A stretch of 64,000 nucleotides of DNA from Paracyclopina nana (Eukaryota; Arthropoda; Copepoda; Cyclopoida; Cyclopettidae): assembly GCA_019096065.1 (NCBI GenBank), contig JAGUCH010000004.1, positions 8,370,001 through 8,434,000 on the forward strand, in the 5' to 3' direction. Below, piece by piece: positions 1 through 11,349 of the stretch. The notes under the pieces are model-generated. The model searched no databases, had not been told where the DNA came from, and saw only the letters and a list, made by a program, of their open reading frames with translations. The translations under genes were made by a program, and so were the position numbers. Every line of letters starts with the position of its first letter. The stretch's first letter is position 1.

Positions 1-3000
1 CACGGATCAGTAGTTGTCACAGCAGAAACTGGTTGGGAGCAAACGCAGACAAATGGCGATGAGCACTTTGGTCACACTGCTGTTGAAGCATGTAAAAATA
101 TGATTTTTTTGCGCACACTTTCCACAGGGAAAGGTCCTCAAGAACTGCGACTATGGAAAGCTCTGTTCTGGACGCATAGCTTCTCTGAGCTAGGTAAAAA
201 GGAGAGAAGAAGCAGGCTGATTGTCAACTTGATCAATGCATGTCTTTCAATCAGCAGATATATTCTCCATCAAATCCACGAGAGAATTTTCAGCATGAGC
301 AATGTCTGTCGTGATATTGGCTAATCAAAGTGCTCAAATTTGCTATGACTGTATCCATGTCACTTCAATATAATCAAAGGCAGTGAAGTTCATGGGTGTC
401 GTAATGCCTTTTCAGCTACGTTTTGAGACGTCCCTGTATTTTATTACATATGAGCCATGTCATGTAGAGTAATTCTAACAAAAATTAGACGCTCTCAAAT
501 GTGATGCCTGTAGTTATTAAAGTCATAATCTCGCTTCAGGCCCTAAACTCTGTTTCCCTTCTTTTTTTCAAGATAAGCACAACAACTACCTGTATCGGAT
601 TCTGTGACGGTATTTTGATGATATGAAAAAAATATGTCTGAGCTAGTAGCATGATTACATATTACATGAACTGCATCTGAAAGGTTACACAATAGAGCTC
701 TCTCTTATTTGCAAATTCGACGTGCTAAAATACTCTGTATGTTTACACATGCCATGATGAATGTATCCGGATGAATCAGGATACGCTTAGAGATGGAATT
801 CGTAATCCATAATGCATTTTAGCGCTCCTCCGCGAGAAGTGCTTCTTTTGAATACAAATATCTGTGTCACCCATAAAATATGCTTTCATACGTATTCCGC
901 AGCAAAATGTATTCCTTACAGACGCAGTTTCGATTTCATCTCGCTTTTGTACTAGAATCACAAAATAAAATGGAAGCATATCGATTGCTCTTAGAGAGCC
1001 TGCTTACTGAAAGAGGCACAACTTTTAAACCACCACGCAAAAGCTGTTGTAGTATGTAGTAATTCTACATAGGTTTGGGCTGTCTACCATAACTCCTGCA
1101 GCAATAAACAATGCGGGCTTCCACTATTTATTCATGGTTATATGGTATAGTTACCTAACTAGAAGGCAATTAATCATATGCTGTTATACACCGGAGCACA
1201 TACGTATTTAGAATACATTTGTACAATGTTTTTGTACACTTGTATTATTTTCAATTTAGCTTTTATTTTTTGGTAGCCTTTCTCCAATCTAGCCTTTGGC
1301 CAATTAGCCTTTCCCCATTTAGCCTTTAACCAATTAGCCTTACACCAAATTGCCTTTAACCGTTTAGCCTTTAACCAGTAGAGCCATTTATAGTTGTACA
1401 ACAAATACAAAAGTGAAGGTATTCGGTGTAAGCCAACATTTTGCGTTTGCTATGTAGAAGTGTGTGATGTATTAGTTTTGAAAAATGATAATTAAGTCAG
1501 GCCATAACTTAATTTGCATAATAGGATTAGCGCTACAAGAGACGCCGCGGCATGATTGGAGCTCAGCCATAATTAAAATACACGCTGTTAGCTTTTCCAA
1601 AACTTGCTCAGTTTTCCAGTCTGAGAATGCTACTATTTTCATTAACGAGAAATGAAGTCGCAATTCCTATTTGACAGAGCTTATTACAAATTCCCGTTCG
1701 ATATCTTACATGTTTTCACTATGTATTTTCCTTAATGCAAATGTCAAATGGAACCTCGATCATCATGATATGAAGGAAACTGGGAAATTCTATCCCATGC
1801 TAAGGCCATCATCAGGGATTGACCTGCGGCTTATGAATGTTTCATAGGCTTTGTTTTCCTCGTCTTGCATGAGGCAAAGGCTTTGACCCTCAACAGCTCA
1901 AATGGCAGGAAAGGCCAGCCTCTCGGAGTCAAATTAAAATACAAAGGGGCCAGCTAATCTTAATTTGCTTTTTTCTGCCAAGGCCACAAATGCAGATGTG
2001 TACTCCGCTCAGAGGAAACCGGTTAATTGCTACCAAACATTCCTGAACGAAAATTTGTGCCTAAGTATTTGTGGTGGTGTATCCATTGAAGATACAGCAG
2101 ATACACCTGGTACAGCAATGAACAAAGCCGTTGTATCTGCTGAATATTTTATCTTCATACCACAGTTTGTATCCAACCAATGGAATGCATGCATAGTATT
2201 CAGTTTTTAGGATTACATTTCAATTACTACGCGGAACTTGCATGCAAGCCTTTCTTTTCATGGATATTTGCTAATTATTGACTTTTCATACAACATGGAA
2301 GTTTTTCATTCGAGAAAAGGGCTTTCATTTTTCTCACGCTTTCTCTTGAGACTTCAGGGACTGAGATGGGAATCCGTTCGTCAATGCAGCTGTGTCCCCA
2401 ACTAATGAATTTAATATCCTAATGGCCATCGGCACTACATTTTTTGGGTGCTTTATTCTAAAGTTCAGAGGTGAAGTCTGAATAATTCAGTATTGACTTT
2501 CTGACCAAAGCAAGGATGGAAAGGTGGAAGAGGAGAAAAGAAAGCTTTCTTTTATGCCATAGCATTGGCTTGAAAATTGACACAATTTACCATGATGGTA
2601 CAAGTAGGAGAACGTGAGGCATGTGGCCAAATAACAACCCATTCACAGCATTGCTCTAATGTACATCTTCATTAATCCCAACAAGCCGCGTTCAGATGCA
2701 CTTTTACCTCAAGCAAGGCCACTTATGTGTCAAGGTGACTTACATTTCTACACTAGCTGCTAGCTGGTAGGGTGTTGAATTATTCAGACTTTCACCTGCA
2801 CATTCCTATTTTTGGCCTTTGTTATGCGAGCCTTCTCCTCCTCCTGGTAAAAAAGACCTCAAAATCAAGTCAACCTATTCAAATGCTTGATATGCCTGTA
2901 TTCAAAATTTGCCTTTTTCTGAAAACACTAATTAGGCGGGCAATTCAAATCAACTGTAGCATCAGTTAGTCCCCCTGAGTTGTGGGTAAATAGTAAGAAT

Positions 3001-3197
3001 GTTATATCATACGATGATATATTGTGGGGAAACTACCATCATCGGCCAAACGTACATAGCATAGCCCTGAAGAAGTTTACTGCGCACTCTCAAGCGAAAG
3101 TATCGAGTTCGAACGCCGCGGCTATCTGGCGCCAGGTGTGGCGTAAGGCAGAAACATCTAGCGGCCAAAAAGAGAAAGTGAACGTTTGCTTACCCAG
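1..3197. other. AT-rich non-coding stretch
   Basis: I see no recognisable gene on either strand. A frame on the plus strand is open from base 1 to 324, but its composition is not coding-like and it matches nothing I know. The only structured feature is the tandem repeat near 1.27 kb, listed separately. The stretch is probably intergenic, or intronic to the gene whose first exons lie at 10-19 kb. Confidence 0.5.
1273..1379. repeat. Degenerate 14-16 bp tandem repeat, about 7 units
   Basis: About seven head-to-tail copies of a unit close to TAGCCTTTAACCAAT occur, with lengths of 14-16 bp and substitutions concentrated in the centre. On the minus strand the units would read as repeated LKAxW-like residues, but there is no sign that this is coding. 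It looks like a minisatellite. Confidence 0.8.
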
Positions 3198-3394
3198 CCT
3201 CAGAGGCAATCGATGAGTTTCTCGACATTGACTTTGGCGAAATTTCGAAATCCGAGTCGGATTTGTATAAAAACGACTCCCTTCGTTGCGGCATATGCTG
3301 GAGGACGAGGCCGGGACTGGAGCCCTCCAGGTGGTCACGGCCGCCGGGGCCTCCGCCATTGTCCACATCAAAACTGAAAAGATCAAACGTATCC
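3198..3394 (+). CDS. Possible coding exon, unidentified
   Basis: This is a GC-rich island in AT-rich surroundings, ending at a consensus splice donor (TCC|gtgagt, GT at 3395). Two frames are open across it. One starts at ATG 3295, runs 33 codons and reaches the donor in phase 1; it is rich in Gly, Ala and Val and then Lys and Ile, with strong GC3 bias. The other is open from about 3182, passes possible acceptors at 3198/3203, begins acidic ([10 protein letters not shown]) and meets the donor in phase 0. A TATAAAA string at about 3266 lies too close to the ATG to settle the matter. I recognise no family and see no downstream exon in the window. Confidence 0.3.
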
Positions 3395-5127
3395 GTGAGT
3401 AATGTTGCATTCTAGCGCCCTTTGTATTCGAGGATACAGCTCTAGAAAGCCGTGGAGCTGGCAGTTTCACGCGCGTGGACTTTTACCTCAGCCTTTTGAT
3501 TGTTAATCTCGTACAAAGGCCGCGGATCACGTGACTGCCTGTTGATCTTCTCCGATGCATCATCTCTTTGTATCGCTTGTATTCAGACAAATCGAAGGGC
3601 AGATCGTTGTAAAACATGGGGGAACTTTTCCTCGCCATGAATTTGGCCATTTCCTACCAATTGCACAATACTTTGTTGCGGGCTTTCTCCCTGTTTTCGT
3701 CGATAAAATGTCAAGCTTTTCCAGTTTTGAAATAGACGCGCGGGCGCGGCGAGAAAAATGGCTAAATTCATGGGAGAGGTGCGACCAACTTTGCAGCGTG
3801 AAAGGTGACAGATCTGATGCCAGCAGGGCTCGTGGCCATGCTGCCAAATGTAGCCAAGGATGGCAGAGAGCTTCTTTCAACTCTTTTCATGATTTCATCC
3901 AATTCTAATTGGAATTTGGAGTTCTCTCTGCTAGCTGATGCCTAAGTACGTATTATCATCTCCCAATCACGCAATTGGCACCGTGTAGAATTTCAGTTAC
4001 TGTGTGCGTCACTTTGAAGGATGTATCCAGAAGAAAAAGTTTCTCGTCTCCTTTGTGAGGAAAGTTAGAGGTGCAATTACAGGCTTCAGTTGAAAAGATA
4101 GCCAATTAAGCTCCATGATTCCAACCTGGCCTGGGTGAAACATGACAAAAATTCAAATAAAAAGTTCAGTTATGATGTTGTCATCTTTTTGGCAATAAAA
4201 AAAAGTTGCTGTTTACTTTCGCACACATGGGTGAAAAGTTGTTGGGTTGGCATAGAGTGTATTCTTCGAAAAGTTGAGAAACCCAAAATTACCAAGCTTT
4301 CCAGACCAAAAAAAGAAGGAATTTTTCCCCTGCTAGATTGGCATTTTATCGATGGAGAGGAACTCAACCTGCCAATCATTCGATAATTCAATTTTTATAA
4401 TAAGCCAATGTAAGGAACCTGAAGCACAAATATAATGATGATATTTCCCATCTACCCAACTAGTTTTATGGCCTTATTTGCCAATGTTTCAGCAATTTTA
4501 GCAGCCATAAAATCCTTAGCCAACACACTAGAGTACATACGAGATAACAGTAAAAATTATATTATAAGGAACCACATTTTTTATCTACTCGAGCCCAAAG
4601 AAGAAAAAACCAATGCTCCCTAGAAATTACCTAGTGCAGTAATAGAAAAGAGGATCAGGAGCGAACTATAAAATAGTAGATCAAAATAATTACAAAGAGG
4701 TCATAATAATTGAATTTGACTCAACGCAATTTGTGTCTAAGCTGATCCCCGATTTCATATAAGCTTATCTTGGGACTCAGCCTTTCTGTTTATCTTTTAG
4801 CCTGGGCAAAAATGAATGAAAAACTTTTCCCATTACTTCACCAAGATCACATACTCAATTTCTCCTTTTGAAAATCCTGCTAACAAAAAAAATTGAAGCC
4901 TCATCAAATAGTTAGCCAGATGAGACTGTATTGCTGAGCAAGCCAGATGAAAGCTAAAAATGTATGACTTTGGAGTGAGGTGAGATTCATATACAGCACC
5001 CGAGATTCCCATAACTTAGCTACCACTAAGGTGTAACTGAGATATAAGAGTCAGCTGAAATGAGACTCAGATATAGCTGAAAATAGGCTATTACTGAGAT
5101 GAGACGATGCCTAGATAGATGGCTATT
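3395..5127. other. Non-coding, no gene seen
   Basis: AT-rich sequence without a convincing coding frame. Short open frames at 3.56-3.9 kb on both strands are mutual shadows with no recognisable product. The right end, from about 4.9 kb, grades into the degenerate TGAGAT-type repeat listed next. Confidence 0.5.
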
Positions 5128-5510
5128 AGCCCGGTTCCAACTAGGGATATCAGCATAGTGTAGTACGGTAAACCAGTTAAGTCAGGTCGAGCAGAGCGAG
5201 CGAGCGAGCTAGCTGCATATGACATGACTTTGCTAAAAAGTATCCTGACCTTGCTGATTTACCTTGTTGCAACCGGGCTATTATTATTGAGTGATTTAGG
5301 TAATGCTTAGCTGAGGCTATTATAACAGATGTGAAACAAAAAGAAAAGTGATTAGACTAATATGATTATGATCAAACCAACATAGCCGAGGTGAGACTTG
5401 GGGATAACTTTTATGAGACTCGGCTACCTCTGAGCTGACATCTTTATGCTACTGAAAGGATGAAACTCAACTATAACTGAGATGAGACGAAGCTCAGAAG
5501 CAGCAGGACA
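4915..5510. repeat. Degenerate TGAGATGAGACT-type repeat block
   Basis: Many irregular copies of strings such as CTGAGATGAGAC, TGAGACTCAG and AGCTGAGA occur across about 0.6 kb. The block is interrupted by an inserted MITE at 5128-5279. It looks like an old low-complexity or satellite-like array. The exact unit length is not clear by eye. Confidence 0.5.
5128..5279 (+). mobile_element. MITE family 1, copy 1 (152 bp)
   Basis: A short non-autonomous DNA transposon. It begins AGCCCGGTTCCAAC and ends in a near-exact reverse complement (GTTGCAACCGGGCT); the imperfect terminal inverted repeats extend about 30 bp. It is flanked on both sides by the direct repeat ATT, a 3-bp target site duplication. 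The centre carries a GAGCGAGC run. A second copy in the opposite orientation lies at 21576-21729. It has no coding capacity. The 3-bp duplication suggests mobilisation by a PIF/Harbinger-like or CACTA-like transposase, which is inference. Confidence 0.88.
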
Positions 5511-6810
5511 GGACTAAAATTAAAGTTTCTATAAAGATTTAAGATTGGTTGACAAAAAAGCTGTGAATATTATTGACAAGCACTAGAGGACTCCAAATCC
5601 CTTTTGTTTCACGATAACTTAGACTAGGTTTCTTATCCTGACTCTGATGATGTCTATCGCACAGTTAAATGGATATTTTGGTTGGTGTCACAGAGTGAAC
5701 TGAGAGAGTTTTGCCCTGTTGAGCTTTCTCCTTTTTCTCTCCTATCTCCACGACGACTACACGCTCATTATTTGTAGAAACGGTAAGAGGGGACTTGATA
5801 CAAACTACTTCCATAAAAGGGAACTTCAGGCCCTAATTATGAAGCATGGCATATGGCTTGAAGAGCGCAAGACAAAGTCAGTAAATTAAGACGAGACCAA
5901 AATCTCGTCCCCATTATAAGACCATAGTACTTCATTTGTGAAGCAGTGTATTCTAAGTAAAGATTACAAAGCCCTTGGATGATTTTGAGCAACTTGAGCC
6001 TAATAGCTGGCAAATTGATTACTGCCAAGAGCTAGTACCTTCAAAATTAAGCAGATCATCTTATATTGTGTGCTTGGTCAAAAACATCAGTTAGCCATAG
6101 ATGAAAGCAATATTGCTAATCACGATGAGGCTTCAAGCAGTTGCCGATGAAAACTATAGTTTCAATGAGAGCTTGAAACAGGTTTGATAAGAGCTCTTAA
6201 ATGACAAGCAATTTTGTTTCATGCCCTGCAAATTGTTGGCCATGTAAAAAATGTAGTTCTCAATAGTGCCACACATCTCCGCTAGAGTGGGATGTTGATC
6301 AAAAGCGCCCTCTATTTTTGGAAGCCAAAACTACGCATTGATTCAACACTGCTGGTTTCAGCATTAAATAACCCCATAAAAAGTACTAGGCTTACCTGAC
6401 TGGAGCAATAAAAGCGCTTCTCGCTCTCAGAATTTTTCTGTTCTTTGGTGCCACTCTTTGAGTGGGGCTCACTCTGGCAGCAGCCAAAATATGTGCCATT
6501 TGCAATGCACTTGTCGACATTTTGTGCCCAATTTGCTGCTCCTCATTTTTGCTCTGATTCTAGACATTGGCTTTCTAATTTCAAATTAAAATGCAGGAGC
6601 AACTGCTCCCAAATGGAAATTCAGGTTAATGTCATTATGCAAAAGATGCGAACTTGGCAAATTGACAGGAAACCGCACTGAAAGTTGCTGACCGTTACGA
6701 GGGCCTGAAAGTTGCTACAGAACCATCAATATCGATGAATACACCTCATGGTATTAGTATTTTACTTGCTGCTTCTCGGGACTGAGAAGGCAACGTAAAA
6801 ATTGCCCTAG
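5280..6810. other. Non-coding, no gene seen
   Basis: AT-rich sequence with no convincing exon. A CTCF-core-like string (reverse complement of TAGAGGGCGC) lies at about 6305-6319. Confidence 0.5.
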
Positions 6811-7265
6811 CACAGTGGGTCAAAAAGCCATTTTCACGCGCACGAGAAAATCCGCCAAATCGCCCGAATTCTCATTAAACTACCAATTTTCAAATTCTAA
6901 TTGGGTTGACTTCTAGGCAATGAAAAGAGCCAAAAATGGTTTGAATTGACAGATACATATTCAAATTTGACTTCGAAATCAAACTTTGCCTGAAAAAGTG
7001 TTCAGCAAGAAAAATGGTAGAATAGCCATTTTTGGCCATTTTGGGCATCCATAACTTTTGATTGGAATCGGATTGAATTGTTCTTTTATGGCTGAGAGGT
7101 CAATCAGACCCCATTTAATGATTATTCATCAAAATTGGCTGCGGAAATTTGCGGACTTGGGAGGCCTGAATGTTAGTTTTTAGCTTACGGCCCTATGAAA
7201 ATTGACTCCTACGATTTCGCGAGTTTTTTCCCGTGCGCGTCCAGAAGGCATTTTGAGCCACTGTG
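6811..7265. mobile_element. Inverted-repeat (MITE-like) element, 455 bp
   Basis: The element begins CACAGTGGGTCAAAA and ends in an imperfect reverse complement (TTTTGAGCCACTGTG). Similarity between the arms continues inward for over 50 bp (TTCACGCGCACG-like against CGTGCGCGTCC-like). Both ends are flanked by CCTAG, a 5-bp target site duplication at 6806-6810 and 7266-7270. No open frame of interest lies inside. It is a non-autonomous DNA transposon whose superfamily I cannot assign. Confidence 0.8.
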
Positions 7266-10141
7266 CCTAGGTGAGTAAATTTTCATTCATTTTACTCACC
7301 GAGGTCATTATTTACGTTACTTTCGAAGTCCCGAGAAGCAGCAAGTCAAATTTTATTAACTGTGACCGATTTTCCGAGCGAAATGAACTTGGCGAAATGC
7401 TATGCTGTGACGTCACATGGTTTGCAAAATGCTGACACGATCGGCAAAGTGAATTTACTCGCGAGTAAAACCGGTTACAGTAAGTAAAAGTCAATAAATT
7501 ATGGTGCGCAAAAGGAAGAGAAAAGTCATGCTTTTTTGTTAGTACAACAAGGTATTCCGATATTCAGTGGCATTTTTCCCACCAGATATTTTTGTAGCAG
7601 CCTTTCCACTTTTGAATTATTGCCTAGCCAAGGACTTTCGAGCTGACACTGTCCAAAAGCTCTGCAAGAAAATGCTTACTATCAAGACTAGGGTCACAAT
7701 AGCATGCATCTTGATGTGTCACTGCCGTTATCCCAAAAGAGAACCGGCTATCGTGAGTGCATCTCTTTCAAGTACCGCTTTAGATTGAAAAGTGCTACCA
7801 GACATTGGGTAAATTAGAAAGCCAGAGTGGTATTTCCCTTGATGAGCTCAAACACGTTGGATCTTTGGCGGCCAAAAAGTATTGGCCTAGTGGCTGCTCT
7901 TGTCAATAAATGTCGCATTTCTATTGCATCATCATTGTCACGACACTGCTGCTGATTGCCACTCATTTTGCCAGATACAGCGGTGGCTTCCACGATTATC
8001 TTACGCAACAATCTCCCAAAAACCAGAGCTTTTCTCTCAAGCTTCACAAAGGATTGCTGGCTCCACTTCACTTTGCATGGACACAGGTGGAGAAAAAGCC
8101 CAAAGACATACCCGCTCAACCTTTCCTGATGCTTCAAATGGCGCCCTACTTTGTCTTCTTCTTCAGAACTTTGAAGATGGTAGGGGAGAAGAGGCCTTTA
8201 TCAATTCTGCCCAAGCCTTTGATAAATATTGATTTGGCTAGCTATGCTATGTTGTGTCTTCACGGCAAAAAAAGCCTTTTGTTTGACATTTCTAAGATGC
8301 ACTTGTGAGTAAGCATGTGTTTTAACATTGCATCAAGAAATATCTCGATTTCATAGAGCAGAAAATGTGCGTCCATTATTGCTAGGTCCCATTTTTCGAT
8401 GCTTTTCGACCTATCCACTTTGTGCTTCTAGTCGAGCTACTGTTAAGCTATTTTATAGACGCTAATTGCACCGTTGTTTCAGATACTCTGTCAGAACTTT
8501 AATGATACAACTCGCACTTTTTTAATATTTTATATTATGATAAGTTCATCTTAATCTAGTTTAGTTTCATCTTTTTATGAAAAAATGCAGAATTCCAGCA
8601 CAAATAATCATCATGGTGAATCAGTGAAAGTCAATTTAGCCAATTTATCCATGCCTTAAGGAATTCTACGTAAATTAACAAGTACAAGTAAAAACTATCA
8701 GTAACTGAAATGATTGGTACTTACAAAATACTCGTTAAAATAAAACTTAGGAATTGCTGTAGCTGATGAAACCAACTAATTCGAGCATTAAGTTCAGCAG
8801 TTGGAAAAAGTTTCTTTGCTAATGTTCGTCAATTTGCCGGATTCCCTGGCGGCTCTAGCTTAAGCATCTGTGTCTTTGATCGTAGTTTCCCGCGTGACCG
8901 TGACCTTTTTTGAATATAGCAAAAAAAAAAAAAGTCTCACTGAATCGAGGAAAGTCACGATCAAAGTCTTGGAAGATACTGCGAGTAGAGTTGTTATCTT
9001 TCCTGCTAAAACTTCTGTAATGATTTCAGTTGCAGCAGCACAAGTTTCATGGGCCTCACCATGCGGAGCCACGCGAGTGTCAGCTCAAGTATTGCATGCA
9101 TTTTCTGGACCTAGTGAAAGCCTTCTCTTTTCCCTGCTCGAATGTCATCGATGCTTATAAGATGTAGGTGAGTTGGTATTGTTAACGCATTTGAGTAGAT
9201 TGGTTTGCGAATCACGAAACTAGATGCGCCAGAAGGGCAGAGAAAATTATGGCCTGATTTCCATGCGACTGAGATTTTGGGAGATTATTCTGTTTGGCAC
9301 TGTGAATGCTATCTAGCTGGAGACCCTTTCAGCGTGGCGGTCCCGCCAAAACTAAAGGTATATCTATGCTAAAAGTGGAGGAACGCAACGCCGAACAGAG
9401 AGCTAGCGGAGAGACACTACTGGAAATCAATCTGCCCAAAACACTCTTCAATGCCAAGTTCTCGCTAGCAATTGACCTTTGCATCAAAAATCTATCTATG
9501 ATCTTGATTTTTTCAACGGAGGAATTGCTCGCGTTGTCCTTACAGTAGCCATAATCATTAGCCAAATTCCGGGAAAAAGTTTCTTCTTTGGCGAATCAAT
9601 AATTCAACCATTGATTTAGCAGAGAGGCACTTCAGGGCCTTTCTGGCCTTTCACTATTTCGAGCACTGTAAGAAGATCCACTGCACCTACATCAATGCGG
9701 TTAGTCAACCGAGAGAGAAAAAGGCCAATTTCATATCCCAATGGATAAACTAATGGTTGGTGGAATTGCATTATTGGGTTAGTGAGACATTTTATGAGCC
9801 ATGCATTTGGTTTGCTAAAGAAGCTAGGTGGTGTAACGAAATAAATTCCCTTTGCTATATAGTGGAAAGTCACATCATGTCATAATCGAGAAATCCGCTC
9901 CAGTCACGACAATTCTAATCATGCCAAAAATATTCAGCTAAAAATGCCGTCTCCAACTGTCGTCTTTGGTCTTACCTGAAAAAAGAGCAAGAGCAGCATA
10001 AAAATGCGAGCATTTCTCGAATGCTTTGCGTAATGGACAGTTGCATCGTTTGCCGCAACGCGGCGCTGCCCGCAAGCATGCAGCGGGAGGTTGGAAAGCT
10101 GCCTTCGCCTAGCGCCATCTATTGAGTAGAGTTTGAGTTAC
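7266..10141. other. Non-coding or intronic, no gene seen
   Basis: This carries only short, composition-poor open frames. If the four minus-strand first exons to the right belong to one gene, this stretch is inside its first intron. A 12-13 nt A-run lies at about 8920. Confidence 0.4.
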
Positions 10142-10305
10142 CGACTGTGCGGCCACGATCCCGCTATTGTTCCGCCGCTAATGGTGAAACTTCGGTGTCG
10201 CCGGTTGGAGTGGTGGTGGACTACCATCCCATTGGCAATCGGAGATAGCCACCGGCTGGCCTTCTTAGCGATTGTCACAGACCGCGACCGAGGATGATCA
10301 ACCAT
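10142..10305 (-). CDS. Candidate alternative first exon D of a PDE4/dunce-like gene
   Basis: ATG at 10305 opens 54 codons and ends in phase 2 at donor CG|gtaactc (GT at 10141-10140). That phase is shared with the three exons to the right. The peptide is basic and Ser/Arg/His-rich, with RRHRSFTIS about 20 residues before the splice, a possible basophilic kinase site. The exon is a GC-rich island. The RRH-S/T motif is further from the donor than in the other three, so membership in the same gene is less certain. No acceptor is evident upstream, which suits a true first exon. A CTCF-core-like string (GCGCCATCTATTGAG) lies just inside the intron at 10112-10126. Confidence 0.4.
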
Positions 10306-10843
10306 TTTTCTCACACTTTGCCAACCATTGTTCAATTGGGGGTTGGCATATTCAAGAAAAGGGCTTTCTCTTTCTTAAAACTGATTGCCTTGCTTCCATT
10401 GCAATGACTCGCATTGGTTTGGGATCATTGAGGCATGCAGGGGGCGGGCATGCAGCGGCCCGCGCCCCCAACATCTTTTCCATTGTTTTTTGTGTTTGCG
10501 CGAGTGAAAGGAAAACTAATGATAGTCATAACAAGGTATTTGTTTTTTCTTCGCCTCGACGGAAAATACGTGATGAAAAAGCTCATGTTTTCCACTCGGA
10601 AAATGGCTTTATTTGCCGCAAATAAGCTGGGCCTGGGAAGGACAACATAGGGAAACTTTCATTTCAGCCTTTGTTGGGCCTTCAGCTATATGGCCGACTT
10701 TTGGCCTTTTTACGGGAAGTGTCGCAGTGCATCTGGTTTCAATGATGACTTGGTCAGCTTGGGTTGCTTATCCCCGCTAAAATTGAGATTGAGCGCCTCC
10801 TCCTCGTGAAATTTATTAGCAGCAGCATTCCTCCAAGGGTGCC
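10306..10843. other. Presumed promoter side of exon D
   Basis: No gene seen. Overlapping plus-strand frames at 10.27-10.65 kb are not conserved-looking. As the upstream flank of a minus-strand first exon, this would hold its promoter, but I see no clear TATA or initiator motif. Confidence 0.3.
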
Positions 10844-11349
10844 GTCACTTAGGCCTAAATTGTGGATCTAAAATATTGGTGGGTTTTAAGATATTTAGCT
10901 GTATCTGGGTTTGAAGATCTATAGAACAGGATTTTAAGATCTAACAGCTTCAAAACTGATAAAGCAACAAGCAATTGAAGTTTTCGTTTTTTGTTGCTCG
11001 AAAGCAAATATCATAAGCTCTCCAAAATACCTGTTTATTTTACGATGGCTCTTCACAAAACTGCATATTTATCAAAAAATATAAGGTCCTGCAAGTTTTC
11101 TATTGAAAAACACTTTTCAGATCTTACAGAGGAAAAATACAATTCAGCTAGATTTTAAGAACTAGGAATAAAGACGTGATGCTTTTATGTAGATCCAAAA
11201 ACCCAGATGGTTAGATCTTAACATCCATCTATTAGGCTTTAGCATCCAAACCTTTAGATCTTAAAACCCAGAGCTAAAAAAAGTGTAGGCTTTGAAAACC
11301 ACCAGGATTTTAGATCCTAAAACCGACCTCTATTTTAGGCCTTAGTGAC
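10844..11349. mobile_element. Long inverted-repeat element, about 506 bp
   Basis: The left end GTCACTTAGGCCTAAA is mirrored by the right end TTTAGGCCTTAGTGAC. Imperfect inverted similarity continues inward through repeated motifs such as GGTTTTAAGATCT and AGATCTTAAAACCCAG. There is no obvious target site duplication and no coding frame. It is an old foldback or MITE-like element. CACTT/CACTA termini hint at CACTA-type transposons, but this is weak. Confidence 0.65.

Noticed and set aside
1-324. Plus-strand frame open from the left edge as a coding exon
   Set aside because: Composition is not coding-like, there is no clear splice donor, and the product is unrecognised.
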